Shown: positions 30,860 to 38,868, counted from the first letter of the stretch. The stretch is DNA of 38,868 nucleotides from Allocoprococcus comes (GCF_013300725.1 NZ_JAAIMM010000031.1:1-38868); one strand, 5' to 3'. The notes: generated by a model from the letters alone, not told the origin. Numbers and translations: made by a program.

Positions 30860-31594
30860 ATGAGAAGAAAAATTGTAGCACTAATGTTGGCTGGAGTTAT
30901 GGCAACATCTTTTACTGCGTGTGGAGGTTCTTCTGCAAGTGACTCTAGTTCGCAGAAAACTTCAAACAGTAATTCTGTATCGCAGAAAAAAGAAGAGAAG
31001 AAAGAGGCCGAAAAGCAGGAAGCATCTATTGCAGAAAGTGGGTACTATATCAGTGATGATGGAATGGGCGATGTCTATGCTTATTATGGCGTAACTTTAA
31101 ACAATCCAAATGCTGATTGGGCGATGCAGCTTCCGGTTTTAACCATCACAGCCAAAGGAGAGGATGGTTCTATTGTTGGAACTTCTGATCAGACACTCTT
31201 CTATATCGCGCCAAACGACACTATTTCTTTTGGAAGTGTTATCGACTGTAACGGAAAGGTGCCTGCCACTGTAGAATTTTCGATTCACTCTGGAACTTTC
31301 GTTCCTGGGGATACATCGGGAATCATTCCGGTATCTTCATTCTCGGTTTCCAATACAAGTGAAATAGTTCAGGATTATGGCGCTGTTTCTTATACCGGAG
31401 AAGTTGCAAATAACAGTGATTCCGATATTGACATGGTTGCCGTCACTGTCCTGTTGAAAAGCAATGGTTCCATCGTTTATGGAGATACTACTTATGTAGA
31501 CAACATGACAGCTGGCACAACAAAACCTTTTGAACTATCCGAATACAACCTTCCAGAACATGACGAATACGTTATTTCCGTACAAGGCTGGTAA
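30860..31594 (+). CDS. Prophage lipoprotein 2, FxLYD-like C-terminal region
   Basis: A 244-residue lipoprotein. MRRKIVALMLAGVMATSFTA precedes C21; a Ser/Gln/Lys/Glu-rich linker follows to about residue 60. There are two beta domains, the second (about 165-240) with DYGAVSYTGEVANNSDSDID and VLLKSNGSIVYGDTTYVDN, resembling an FxLYD domain. No catalytic motif. Like its neighbour it is a likely exclusion or host-conversion gene expressed from the lysogen. AAGGAGG before the ATG. Confidence 0.82.
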   Translation: MRRKIVALMLAGVMATSFTACGGSSASDSSSQKTSNSNSVSQKKEEKKEAEKQEASIAESGYYISDDGMGDVYAYYGVTLNNPNADWAMQLPVLTITAKGEDGSIVGTSDQTLFYIAPNDTISFGSVIDCNGKVPATVEFSIHSGTFVPGDTSGIIPVSSFSVSNTSEIVQDYGAVSYTGEVANNSDSDIDMVAVTVLLKSNGSIVYGDTTYVDNMTAGTTKPFELSEYNLPEHDEYVISVQGW

Positions 31595-31604
31595 ATAAAT
31601 AAAA

Positions 31605-31745
31605 ACCGCTCCTGCGCCAACAGGAACGGTCGAGCGATGGAAACATACTCCAATATGTTTCTGTTAAGTTCTCCGAAGAGATACCTTAACTCCAAACAAC
31701 ATTGTATCATCTCCGGAGCAGCCGCGCAAGAGAACAAAAGTTCTC
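31605..31745. other. Hairpin-rich non-coding stretch upstream of the integrase
   Basis: No gene is seen between 31,595 and 31,800. Four stems are present: H1 31,605-31,630 (ACCGCTCCTG/CAGGAACGGT, one mismatch), H2 31,640-31,661 (GAAACATA/TATGTTTC, perfect), H3 31,663-31,690 (GTTAAG/CTTAAC enclosing TCTC-CGAA-GAGA), and H4 31,730-31,745 (GAGAAC/GTTCTC) followed by a T-rich run. H4 could be a rightward terminator for the lipoprotein transcript. H1 is preceded by five A and could be a leftward one. Confidence 0.6.
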
Positions 31746-31800
31746 AGGCTGTTATTTTTATACTCATTTTTACGTATATTGAAGAGAAAGGTGATATAAT

Positions 31801-33192
31801 ATGCCAAGTAAAATTGAACGCTGTGCCATTTACATCCGTGTGTCTACTGCTGAACAGATGATGCATGGTAAATCCCTGGAAGCGCAAAAACAGTACCTGA
31901 CCAATTACGCCAAAGAACATAATATGACCGTTGCTGGAGTTTATGCTGACGAGGGTAAAACTGCCCGTAAAGAATTAAAAAAGAGAAAAGCTATCCATTC
32001 ACTCCTCGAAGATGTAAAAGCCGGAAAAATTGATGTGATCATCTTCTGGCGGATTGACAGATGGTTCCGTAACCTGTCTGATTTTTACAAGGTACAGGAA
32101 GTCTTGGACGATAATAACGTCCATTGGATCAGCACCAGTGAACCCGGAATCAATATGGAAACCAGAGACGGTCGACTGCAGCTGAATGTAGTCCTGTCTA
32201 TTGGCCAGAATGAAGTTGATACCACCAGCGAACGTATCAAATTCGTAAATGAAGCATCTATCCGGCAGGGAAAGCTGATCTTCGGTGATGTGAATATGGG
32301 ATATGGTTATAAATCCGGAATCATTGACGGCGTAAAGCGCATGGTAAAAGATCCTGATCGAGAAGACACTGTAAATGCTTTTTATCGTTTTTTCTTTAAG
32401 CACCATGCAAAAGGGCTTTCCATGCGCTATATTCAGGAAAATTATGATCCGGATTTTACATGGGCGAATATGCGAACACTGCTGTCGAGTGAATTTTACA
32501 AAGGAACCTATCGCGGGATTCCATACTGTCCTGCTTACCTGACAGAATCTGAATGGAACAATCTGCAGGAAATACAGAACGCAAATGTTAAGCGTGCTCC
32601 TTCTGGCCGGATTTATCTTTTCAGTGGCATGATAAATTGTCCGATCTGTGGACGCAGGCTTAGCGCAAGAGGCGGTTCGTCCATTATCAACCGGAAAACC
32701 GGTGCCAAAAAAGTATACTGCTATTACCGATGCAACAAAGCTTTTATTGATCACAAATGTACATACAAGCACATGGTAAGTCAAAATCTCATAGAACAAT
32801 ACCTGATTGATCATCTGGAATATGAATACAATAAATTTAAAATAAAGTGTGAAAAAATTGAAAAGGAACAAGAAAAAAAGAAGAAAGTTCAGACTCCGGA
32901 AAAGCTCCAGAAAGAATTAGAACGATTAAATCTTCTCTTCCAGAAAGGAAGAATCAAATGGGATTATTACAGCAAAGAATATGATCGGATTGAAAACGAA
33001 CTGAATGAATTGTTAAATGCGGCTCCGGAATTAGAACCTGATTATGCTTATCTGGAAGAGCTGCTGAATACAGACTTTAGAACAATGTACTACAATTTAA
33101 CCCAAGAAAACCGCAGAGCCTTCTGGCATTCTATTATCCGGGAGATTCACCTGAACACTGATCATACTGTCGACTCTGTTGATTTCTTATAG
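31801..33192 (+). CDS. Large serine integrase
   Basis: A 463-residue recombinase that inserts and excises the phage. The catalytic resolvase domain starts CAIYIRVSTAEQ with nucleophile S15 and includes WRIDRWFRN. The recombinase domain (about 160-265) carries FYKGTYRGIPYCPAY. A zinc ribbon (C280xxC283 ... C311 ... C320) and a coiled coil (KIEKEQEKKKKVQTPEKLQK) follow. The length is typical. It ends only 18 bases from the host-gene remnant, so the right attachment site lies just beyond the stop. GGTGAT before the ATG. No directionality factor was recognised. Confidence 0.95.
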   Translation: MPSKIERCAIYIRVSTAEQMMHGKSLEAQKQYLTNYAKEHNMTVAGVYADEGKTARKELKKRKAIHSLLEDVKAGKIDVIIFWRIDRWFRNLSDFYKVQEVLDDNNVHWISTSEPGINMETRDGRLQLNVVLSIGQNEVDTTSERIKFVNEASIRQGKLIFGDVNMGYGYKSGIIDGVKRMVKDPDREDTVNAFYRFFFKHHAKGLSMRYIQENYDPDFTWANMRTLLSSEFYKGTYRGIPYCPAYLTESEWNNLQEIQNANVKRAPSGRIYLFSGMINCPICGRRLSARGGSSIINRKTGAKKVYCYYRCNKAFIDHKCTYKHMVSQNLIEQYLIDHLEYEYNKFKIKCEKIEKEQEKKKKVQTPEKLQKELERLNLLFQKGRIKWDYYSKEYDRIENELNELLNAAPELEPDYAYLEELLNTDFRTMYYNLTQENRRAFWHSIIREIHLNTDHTVDSVDFL

Positions 33193-33214
33193 CGTCTTGT
33201 ACTAACTGGTTGAC
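33193..33214. other. Candidate right attachment site region (attR)
   Basis: Between the integrase stop and the first codons recognisable as substrate-binding protein (ACT CCG TTT GGG GCA GAT at 33,213) the sequence changes from phage to host. The crossover must be inside or very close to this stretch. The core cannot be chosen without the left junction. Confidence 0.5.
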
Positions 33215-34022
33215 TCCGTTTGGGGCAGATAAAGTTATGACCGCCGTCCTCTCCGGTGAGGCAGATATTGGCTTTATGGGAAGTGAATCTTCGATTTATA
33301 CTTACCAGGAGGGTGCAAATGATGTCATCAAAAACTTCGCCCAGCTTACGCAGCGCGCCGGAAACTTTCTGGTCGCACGTGAAGAAATGCCGGATTTTTC
33401 ATGGGATGATCTGAAAGGAAAAGACGTTCTTGGTGGAAGAAAAGGTGGCATGCCGGAAATGGTCTTTGAATATATTTTGAAAAAAAACGGAATTGATCCG
33501 CAGAAGGATCTTTCTATCAATCAGAGTATTGATTTTGGTTCAACCGCTGCTGCATTTTCCGGTGGTCAGGCAGACTATACCATCGAATTTGAACCGAGCG
33601 CTACTGCCCTTGAAACTGAAAATGCCGGTTATGTCGTTGCTTCTCTCGGTGTTGATTCCGGCTATGTCCCGTACACCGCATACAGTGCCAAAACAAGTTA
33701 TCTGAATGCTAATCCGAACATCATCCAGAAATTCACCAATGCCCTGCAAAAAGGAATGGATTTTGTTCAGTCCCACACTCCGGAAGAGATTGCAAAAGTC
33801 ATTGCACCACAGTTCAAGGAAACCGATCTCGCTACAATTACAACCATTGTCAGCCGTTACTACGAACAAGACACCTGGAAATCGGATCTGATCTTCAAAG
33901 AAGAAAGCTTCAATCTGCTGCAGGATATTCTGGAAAGCTCCGGTGAACTGAAAGAGCGTGTTCCTTATGAAGAACTCGTCACAACTACTTTCGCAGAAAA
34001 AGCAGCAAAATCTTCACGTTAA
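33193..34022 (+). pseudogene. ABC transporter substrate-binding protein, 5'-truncated by the prophage
   Basis: The visible 270 residues (from LTPFGADKVMTAVLSGEADI) belong to an NMT1/SsuA-like substrate-binding family: GFMGSESSIYTYQEGANDV, FAQLTQRAGNFLVAREEM and INQSIDFGSTAAAFSGGQAD are conserved lines, and the normal C-terminal end is present. An intact protein has about 60-75 further N-terminal residues including signal and lipobox, which are absent. The frame begins at the phage junction, so insertion cut the gene. The missing part should lie left of the prophage, and excision would restore it. A TTG near 33,210 could in theory start a short cytoplasmic product. Confidence 0.88.
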
Positions 34023-34056
34023 TCTGCCCTGAAATATTCATTAAAACAGTTATAAA

Positions 34057-34102
34057 AGCGCAGACACTGCATGTTTCCAACAGCGTCTGCGCTCCACTTT
34101 TT
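34057..34102 (+). terminator. Terminator after the substrate-binding gene (may act both ways)
   Basis: AGCGCAGACACTG and CAGCGTCTGCGCT arms (one mismatch) around an 11-base loop, followed by CCACTTTTT. AAAA lies before the left arm, so the leftward DUF975 transcript could stop here too. Confidence 0.75.
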
Positions 34103-34130
34103 CACTTTAAGTTTTTCTGATTTTAACCTC

Positions 34131-34838
34131 TTACCGAATATACCCCTCCTGATAAGCCTTCTGCTTATTGAATGTGTACATCTCTGCAAACGATGCCTGT
34201 ACATACGGATTTACATAAAAAATTGCAAGAAGTCCACAGGTAACCGCACTCAGCAGATACCATCCAAGGAATGACAGATCCATGATAAATGCTTCCATTT
34301 TTTCTCCATCCATCATCTGTTTACTGATCTGGAATGCTTCTTTGTAATCCATTGCCGGATTCTCAGCAATAATATATGGTACCATCAGATATTCATAATG
34401 CTTAACGATTCCAGGTACTACCAAAAGCAGACTCCAAAGTGCAGTAAATAAATCTCTTAAAAACATGGTAAGAACAATATTAACATAATGTCCGGAACGG
34501 AAACCGTCAAGCAATGTTCCGATTCCCGGCTGTGCAGTCTGGTTCAGGATAAAGAACCGGTATCCGCCCATTTTCAGGAGATTACCTACAAATACTTTTG
34601 CCACAAGGACAATCAGTATTACTACTGTTGCGATTCCTGCAAGCAATCCGGTAATCATTTCTGCATTAAATAAATTTCCACTATATATATCTGAATTCTC
34701 ACTTACCCGTCTTGCACTGGATTCGCCAGAGACTGTGCCAAAGATTCCCATCAAAAGCGCAACTACAACGGCTGACACATAATTCTTCTTAAATGCCATA
34801 TTGCCTCTCATTTTAAGTTCTGCTCTATTCCACATCAT
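34131..34838 (-). CDS. DUF975 family membrane protein
   Basis: A 235-residue protein with four or five membrane segments, among them YVSAVVVALLMGIFGTV, MITGLLAGIATVVILIVLVA, and FIMDLSFLGWYLLSAVTCGL. The N-terminal MWNRAELKMRGNMAFKKNY line and PGIVKHYEYLMVPYIIAENP are DUF975 signatures. Function unknown; a chromosomal gene. ATGATG start at 34,838 with GGAGG eight bases upstream and a TTGACA-18-TATAGT promoter before it. Confidence 0.88.
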   Translation of the reverse strand: MMWNRAELKMRGNMAFKKNYVSAVVVALLMGIFGTVSGESSARRVSENSDIYSGNLFNAEMITGLLAGIATVVILIVLVAKVFVGNLLKMGGYRFFILNQTAQPGIGTLLDGFRSGHYVNIVLTMFLRDLFTALWSLLLVVPGIVKHYEYLMVPYIIAENPAMDYKEAFQISKQMMDGEKMEAFIMDLSFLGWYLLSAVTCGLLAIFYVNPYVQASFAEMYTFNKQKAYQEGYIR

Positions 34839-34879
34839 ATGCCTCTCCTCCTTTGAATACATTGATATGATTCTCACTA

Positions 34880-34909
34880 ACTATACTTTATCAGCTGTAA
34901 ATCTGTCAA
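34880..34909 (-). promoter_or_regulatory. Promoter of the DUF975 gene
   Basis: TTGACA, 18-base spacer, TATAGT on the minus strand, just past the ABC-F stop. Confidence 0.65.
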
Positions 34910-34914
34910 TCACT

Positions 34915-36738
34915 TTACTGATTTTCTATCTGCTCTGCAAGATCATTCAGGTACACCCATCTGTCCATCTTTTCTTCCAGTGCTGTCTGTGTCTCTTCCT
35001 TCTCTTTCATAAGTTCGGACAGCTTCACTGAATTGGTGGCATTCTTAACCATCTCCCGATCCAGCTTTTCGATCGTCTCTTCCAGCTTTGCGATATCATC
35101 ATCGATTGTCTCGTATTCCCGCTGTTCTTTATAAGAAAATTTCAGCTTTTTCACCCGCTGCTTCCAGGTCTTTTTGCTGTCAGACTCACCGGTCTGTGCA
35201 GAAGCTGCACCTGACATATTTTCTGCAATTGTCTGTCCGTCTTCCGGTTTTTCAAGCTCCACACGGATCAGATAATCAGAGTATCCGCCTTCTGACTGGC
35301 GGATCTTCCCGCCTCCTTCAAATGCAAAAATACGACTGACAGTACGATCCAGGAAGTACCGGTCATGGGATACAATCAGAATAATACCATCAAAATGATC
35401 CAGATAATCCTCCAGGATTGTCAGTGTCTGAATATCCAGATCATTGGTTGGCTCATCCAGGATCAGTACATTTGGTGCTTCCATCAAAACACGTAGAAGA
35501 TAAAGTCTCCGTTTCTCGCCTCCGGATAACTTTTCGATTCGCGACCACTGCATTGCCCCATCAAAAAGAAATCGTTCCAGCATCCGGGACGCGGTAATCT
35601 TCCCGTCAGAAGTTGCAATGTACTCACCTGCTTCTTTTACATAATCAATGACACGCATGGATTCATCCATATATTCATTCTCCTGCGAGAAATATCCAAT
35701 CTTGATTGTCTGTCCGATTTCAATGGTTCCGGCATCCGGTTTTACGATTCCGTTGATAATCTTGAGCAGCGTCGATTTTCCACATCCATTATGTCCAATA
35801 ATTCCTATTCGGTCTTTCTTCAGAAAAATATAAGAGAAATCTTCGATCAGCTTCTTTTCTCCATAAGATTTGCAGATTCCGGAAAGTTCGATCGTCTTAT
35901 TCCCCATACGGGAAGCCACAGAATCCAGCATTACCCGCTTTTCTTCCTGAATATCCTTCATCTCCTGCATGGCATGGATCCGGTCAATATGTGCTTTCTG
36001 TTTGGTACTTCTCGCCCTTGCGCCGCGGTGCAGCCATTCCAGCTCGGTCCGCAAAAGGCTTTTTCTCTTACGTTCTGTGGCAAGCTCCATGTTCTGACGC
36101 TCGGCTTTCAGACGCACAAACTCGGAATAATTGCCTGGATAGTTATATAATTTCCCATGATCAACTTCCACGATACGGTTCACCACACGGTCCAGGAAAT
36201 AACGATCATGCGTAACCATCAGAATCGCTCCCCTGAACTGGATCAGATATTCTTCCAGCCATTCGGACATCTCATTGTCCAAATGGTTCGTCGGTTCGTC
36301 AAGAACCAGAATATCCGCCGGTGTCAAAAGTGCCCGGACAAGTGCCACCCTTTTCTTCTGCCCACCGGACATATGCTCAATCTTTTCGTCATAATCGGTA
36401 AATCCAAGCTGATTCAGCATAGACTTTGCTTCTGCCTCGATCGTCCAGCAGTTCAGCTCATCATAATTTCCTTCTGTTGCCGCGCGAAGAATTGTTGTTC
36501 CTTCTTCAAATACCGGCGTCTGCGGAAGATAGCAGGTCTTCACCTGATTCCCCATGCTGATCATTCCTGCATCACTTTCTTCGATTCCGGCTACGATTTT
36601 CAGCAGAGTGGATTTACCCATTCCGTTGACTCCGATCACACCGATTTTTTCATTTTCATTGATTCCAAATCCCACATCATCCAGAAGTACACGATCCGTG
36701 TAAGCTTTGGATACGTGTTCCATTGTCAATAAATTCAT
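34915..36738 (-). CDS. ABC-F family ATPase (Uup-like)
   Basis: A 607-residue soluble protein with two ABC domains and no membrane segment. Walker A GVNGMGKST (about 36-44), signature HMSGGQKKRVAL, second Walker A GHNGCGKST and signature KLSGGEKRRLYL are intact. The linker (about 215-285) is basic and arginine-rich. The C-terminal 80 residues form a two-helix coiled coil starting near KTWKQRVKKLKFSYKEQREY, as in the Uup branch. ABC-F proteins act on the ribosome; an antibiotic-protection role is not suggested by the sequence. Strong promoter TTGACT-18-TATAAT with extended -10. Confidence 0.92.
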   Translation of the reverse strand: MNLLTMEHVSKAYTDRVLLDDVGFGINENEKIGVIGVNGMGKSTLLKIVAGIEESDAGMISMGNQVKTCYLPQTPVFEEGTTILRAATEGNYDELNCWTIEAEAKSMLNQLGFTDYDEKIEHMSGGQKKRVALVRALLTPADILVLDEPTNHLDNEMSEWLEEYLIQFRGAILMVTHDRYFLDRVVNRIVEVDHGKLYNYPGNYSEFVRLKAERQNMELATERKRKSLLRTELEWLHRGARARSTKQKAHIDRIHAMQEMKDIQEEKRVMLDSVASRMGNKTIELSGICKSYGEKKLIEDFSYIFLKKDRIGIIGHNGCGKSTLLKIINGIVKPDAGTIEIGQTIKIGYFSQENEYMDESMRVIDYVKEAGEYIATSDGKITASRMLERFLFDGAMQWSRIEKLSGGEKRRLYLLRVLMEAPNVLILDEPTNDLDIQTLTILEDYLDHFDGIILIVSHDRYFLDRTVSRIFAFEGGGKIRQSEGGYSDYLIRVELEKPEDGQTIAENMSGAASAQTGESDSKKTWKQRVKKLKFSYKEQREYETIDDDIAKLEETIEKLDREMVKNATNSVKLSELMKEKEETQTALEEKMDRWVYLNDLAEQIENQ

Positions 36739-36776
36739 ATATTTTCCCCTGCAATTCTCTGTTTTTGTCTTTTCCC

Positions 36777-36806
36777 ATTATAGCAATTTGTACGGGGTCT
36801 AGTCAA
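36777..36806 (-). promoter_or_regulatory. Promoter of the ABC-F gene
   Basis: TTGACT, 18-base spacer ending TTGC, TATAAT on the minus strand; extended -10 (TGC before TATAAT). Confidence 0.75.
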
Positions 36807-36843
36807 TCCTAAGTGTCTTACCCCGACACCGATTCTGACACGC

Positions 36844-36888
36844 AAAAAGCACAGGATCTCATCCGTTACCGGACAATCCCTGTGCTTT
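36844..36888 (-). terminator. Terminator of the purine permease gene
   Basis: AAAGCACAGG and CCTGTGCTTT arms with an inner TCCG/CGGA stem; TTTTTGCG follows in minus orientation, 26 bases past the permease stop. Confidence 0.8.
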
Positions 36889-36913
36889 CGCATATCCCCA
36901 TATTCTTTTTATC

Positions 36914-38296
36914 TTATAAGAAAATATATTTCAGGATAAACAATACCACCAGTACATACATCAGTACACTGATCTTCTTTTCTTTTGCTTTTCCTGTAAG
37001 CACGTTGATTACCACATAAGAAATCACTCCCATGGAAATACCTTCTGAAATACTATAACAGAATGGCATTGCTGCGATACAGATAAAACACGGAATTCCT
37101 TCGCTGTAATCACTGAAATTAATTCCTGCCACATTGCTCAGCATATAGAAACCGACGATGATCAGTGCCGGAGCTGTCGCAAAGGACGGAATTGCAAGAA
37201 AGATTGGTGATAAGAAAAGGGAAATTCCAAACAGGATCGCTGTTGTCAGGGATGTTAAACCTGTACGTCCTCCTTCTGTTACACCAGAAGCACTCTCTAC
37301 GAATGTTGTTGTTGTAGAAGTTCCGAGTACTGCTCCAACTGTAGTTGCAACCGCATCTGCCATCAGTGCCCCTTTGATTCTCGGAAGCTTTCCGTCTTTG
37401 TCAAGCATGCCTGCCTTTGTAGATACACCGATCAGAGTTCCGAGTGTATCAAAAAGATCTACGAAAAGGAATGCAAATATTACAACAACGAATTCCAGTG
37501 AAAATACATTCTTAAAATCAAGCTTTCCAAATACCGGTGCAAGGCTTGGAATTGCGAGTCCGGAACTGAAATCCGGAAGCAGACTGTAGAATCCGATCTC
37601 CGGATTCGGTACATAAAGACCTGCTATCTGGCAGATGATTCCAAGTATCCATGTGATCAAGATACCCCAAAGGATATTTCCTTTGATGTTCTTAATCACC
37701 ATGATTGCTGTGATCAGCACACCTATGATTGCAAGAAGTACAGTAATTCCAACGTTATTGAAGCTTGCTTCCACTCCATTTGCCTGATTATATGCATCTA
37801 CGGAGAAGAGCTGTACCAGAGTAGATCCTCCGACAACGATATTCGCATTCTGAAGTCCAAGAAATGCAATAAATAATCCGATACCAACGCTGACTGCTGT
37901 CTTAAGACAGGTTGGGATCGCATTGAAGATCGCTTCTCTGACATTCGTCAGTGAAAGAATAATGAAGATAATACCCTCTGCAAATACTGCAGTCAGTGCA
38001 GTCTGCCATGAGTAGTTCATACCGATTACTACGGTATAAGCAAAGTAAGCATTCAGTCCCATACCAGGTGCAAGTGCAAATGGATAATTTGCAAATGCTG
38101 CCATACACAGCGTACCGATCAGTGATGCAAGTGCTGTTGCAGTAAAGACTGCCCCCTGATCCATACCCGCTGCGGAAAGAATGCTTGGATTTACTGCCAG
38201 GATATACGCCATCGTCATAAATGTCGTAATACCTGCAAGAATCTCAGTTTTGACGTCGGTGTGATTTTCTTTAAGTTTAAACACCTTTTCCAACAT
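36914..38296 (-). CDS. NCS2 family purine permease (adenine/guanine/hypoxanthine type)
   Basis: A 460-residue membrane protein with about 12-14 hydrophobic segments. LKENHTDVKTEILAGITTFM, PFALAPGMGLNAYFAYTVV and DLFDTLGTLIGVSTKAGMLD are hallmark AzgA/PbuG lines. It should import purine bases with protons. Start at 38,296 with AGGAGG eight bases upstream; a longer frame would use a GTG inside the leader without a ribosome site. Own promoter and own terminator. Confidence 0.93.
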   Translation of the reverse strand: MLEKVFKLKENHTDVKTEILAGITTFMTMAYILAVNPSILSAAGMDQGAVFTATALASLIGTLCMAAFANYPFALAPGMGLNAYFAYTVVIGMNYSWQTALTAVFAEGIIFIILSLTNVREAIFNAIPTCLKTAVSVGIGLFIAFLGLQNANIVVGGSTLVQLFSVDAYNQANGVEASFNNVGITVLLAIIGVLITAIMVIKNIKGNILWGILITWILGIICQIAGLYVPNPEIGFYSLLPDFSSGLAIPSLAPVFGKLDFKNVFSLEFVVVIFAFLFVDLFDTLGTLIGVSTKAGMLDKDGKLPRIKGALMADAVATTVGAVLGTSTTTTFVESASGVTEGGRTGLTSLTTAILFGISLFLSPIFLAIPSFATAPALIIVGFYMLSNVAGINFSDYSEGIPCFICIAAMPFCYSISEGISMGVISYVVINVLTGKAKEKKISVLMYVLVVLFILKYIFL

Positions 38297-38379
38297 ATTG
38301 TTTTCCTCCTGCTGTTTGTCTTGGATATTCCCTCTCACTCCTTAAAATATCCTCGTACAATTTTCTTGTAGCAGAGAAT

Positions 38380-38408
38380 ATTTTAGCAAAAAAAAGAGAA
38401 AAAGTAAA
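38380..38408 (-). promoter_or_regulatory. Promoter of the NCS2 permease gene
   Basis: TTTACT, 17-base spacer rich in T, TAAAAT on the minus strand, 84 bases before the ATG. Confidence 0.6.
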
Positions 38409-38420
38409 CACATTACTTTC

Positions 38421-38450
38421 TCTCTGATTTCTAACTCTCTGATTTCTAAC
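38421..38450. repeat. Two tandem copies of a 15-base unit
   Basis: TCTCTGATTTCTAAC occurs twice in a row in the gap between the permease promoter and ptsI. The rest of the gap (38,409-38,491) shows no gene. Confidence 0.7.
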
Positions 38451-38491
38451 TCTTATTCGCCATTACTGTTCACAGTAGCTGTATCCCGTAA

Positions 38492-38868
38492 CTATTTGCT
38501 CTCTCTGATCTTCTTTCTGAGCGGAAGTACCATTGCTGGAGAGACAGATAATTCGTCCAGTCCCATGGCAAGGAATTCTTCGGTCAGTTCGAGGTCGGCT
38601 CCGAGTTCGCCGCAGATTCCGATCCATTTCCCTTCTGCGTGGGCATTTTCGGCTGCCATGCGGATCATTGCAAGGACTGCCGGGTGGTGCGGATCGTAGA
38701 AGGCATCCAGCTTCTGGTTCTGACGGTCGATCGCCAGTGTGTACTGAGTCAGATCGTTAGTTCCTACGCTGAAGAAATCCACTTCTTTTGCAAGCTCACG
38801 GCTCATCATAACAGCAGCCGGTGTCTCGATCATGATTCCCAGTTCCACATCCTCACGGAACGGGATCT
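38492..38868 (-). CDS. ptsI: Phosphoenolpyruvate-protein phosphotransferase (PTS enzyme I), C-terminal part
   Basis: About 125 residues, continuing past the right edge of the window. IPFREDVELGIMIETPAAVM is at the edge, then FFSVGTNDLTQYTLAIDRQN, HPAVLAMI and GKWIGICGELGAD. These are the PEP-binding C-terminal barrel lines of enzyme I, including the conserved GTNDLTQ and CGE segments with the active cysteine. The protein takes phosphate from PEP and passes it to HPr at the head of sugar uptake. The N-terminal phospho-histidine domain is outside the window. Confidence 0.92.
   Translation of the reverse strand, partial: IPFREDVELGIMIETPAAVMMSRELAKEVDFFSVGTNDLTQYTLAIDRQNQKLDAFYDPHHPAVLAMIRMAAENAHAEGKWIGICGELGADLELTEEFLAMGLDELSVSPAMVLPLRKKIRESK

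Larger units (their letters stand above)
1..33192. mobile_element. Siphovirus prophage (left end outside window)
   Basis: A continuous set of phage modules is visible: lysis, baseplate and tail, head, packaging, late regulator, replication and recombination, repressor switch, and serine integrase. Long non-contractile tail genes (a 650-residue tape measure, Dit, Gp37-like protein, no sheath) indicate a siphovirus. The right end is set by the integrase stop and the adjoining truncated host gene. The left attachment site is not visible: the lysin ends 38 bases from the window edge and nothing recognisably host lies beyond it. All structural modules look intact, so the element may be inducible; that is an inference. 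Confidence 0.95.

Noticed and set aside
31999-32871. Long open frame (290 codons) opposite the serine integrase
   Set aside because: It is antisense to a clear recombinase with catalytic and zinc motifs, has no ribosome site and no recognisable domain.
33210-34022. The substrate-binding remnant as a complete gene starting at TTG 33,210
   Set aside because: It lacks signal peptide, lipobox and the first 60-75 residues, and the frame is open back to the phage junction, so it is a truncated gene.
34915-36738. ABC-F protein as an antibiotic-resistance gene
   Set aside because: The C-terminal two-helix coiled coil and linker fit the housekeeping Uup branch; no resistance-type linker or attenuating leader peptide is apparent.
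38296-38408. Purine riboswitch before the NCS2 permease
   Set aside because: The leader is only 84 bases and lacks the conserved three-way junction and loop-loop sequences; only one hairpin is seen.
1-38868. CRISPR array
   Set aside because: No regularly spaced direct repeats with unique spacers are present; the GTTACC copies are irregular, short and in both orientations.

Overview
The window is most of a temperate siphovirus prophage (about 1-33,192, left end outside the window) followed by about 5.7 kb of host chromosome. Moderate GC, strong AGGAGG ribosome sites, and host proteins of the clostridial type (ChW-repeat lysin, NCS2 purine permease, ABC-F ATPase, DUF975 protein, PTS enzyme I) suggest a gut Firmicute, most likely a Lachnospiraceae (Blautia / Ruminococcus gnavus / Dorea-like). 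The species cannot be fixed from sequence alone.

Layout, following leftward transcription from high to low coordinate. The early block (28,282 to 18,450) holds small membrane and hypothetical proteins, DUF1351, an ERF annealing protein, SSB, an ERCC4-type nuclease, a CHC2 zinc-finger primase piece, a DUF927 helicase, an iteron-like region that may be the origin, many short accessory genes, a Lar-like protein, and a DUF1492 sigma-like late regulator. Next come a two-gene AT-rich cassette bounded by terminators (18,348-17,555) and a tRNA with a CAT anticodon. The packaging and head block follows: HNH nuclease, GC-rich cos candidate, TerS, TerL, portal and a MuF minor capsid protein carrying a C-terminal HExxH domain. 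A second terminator-bounded accessory cassette (12,151-11,303) lies next. Scaffold, major capsid, head-tail connectors, major tail protein, frameshifted tail chaperones, tape measure, Dit, Gp37-like baseplate protein, tail fibre-like proteins, holin and amidase complete the late block.

The lysogeny block (29,088-33,192) is built around three palindromic operators between a leftward Cro-like gene and a rightward CI-like repressor. The repressor is followed by an ImmA-type protein, two related lipoproteins (likely lysogenic-conversion or exclusion genes), a hairpin-rich non-coding stretch and a large serine integrase. Two other rightward genes (27,529 and 28,446) are islands inside the leftward early region.

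The integrase ends next to a 5'-truncated substrate-binding-protein gene, so the phage inserted into that gene. Its 5' part should lie left of the window. The strongest leads for unusual biology are the MuF-HExxH protein with its abutting small gene, the repeat-rich putative origin, the terminator-bounded cassettes, the lipoprotein pair, and the hairpin array upstream of the integrase.
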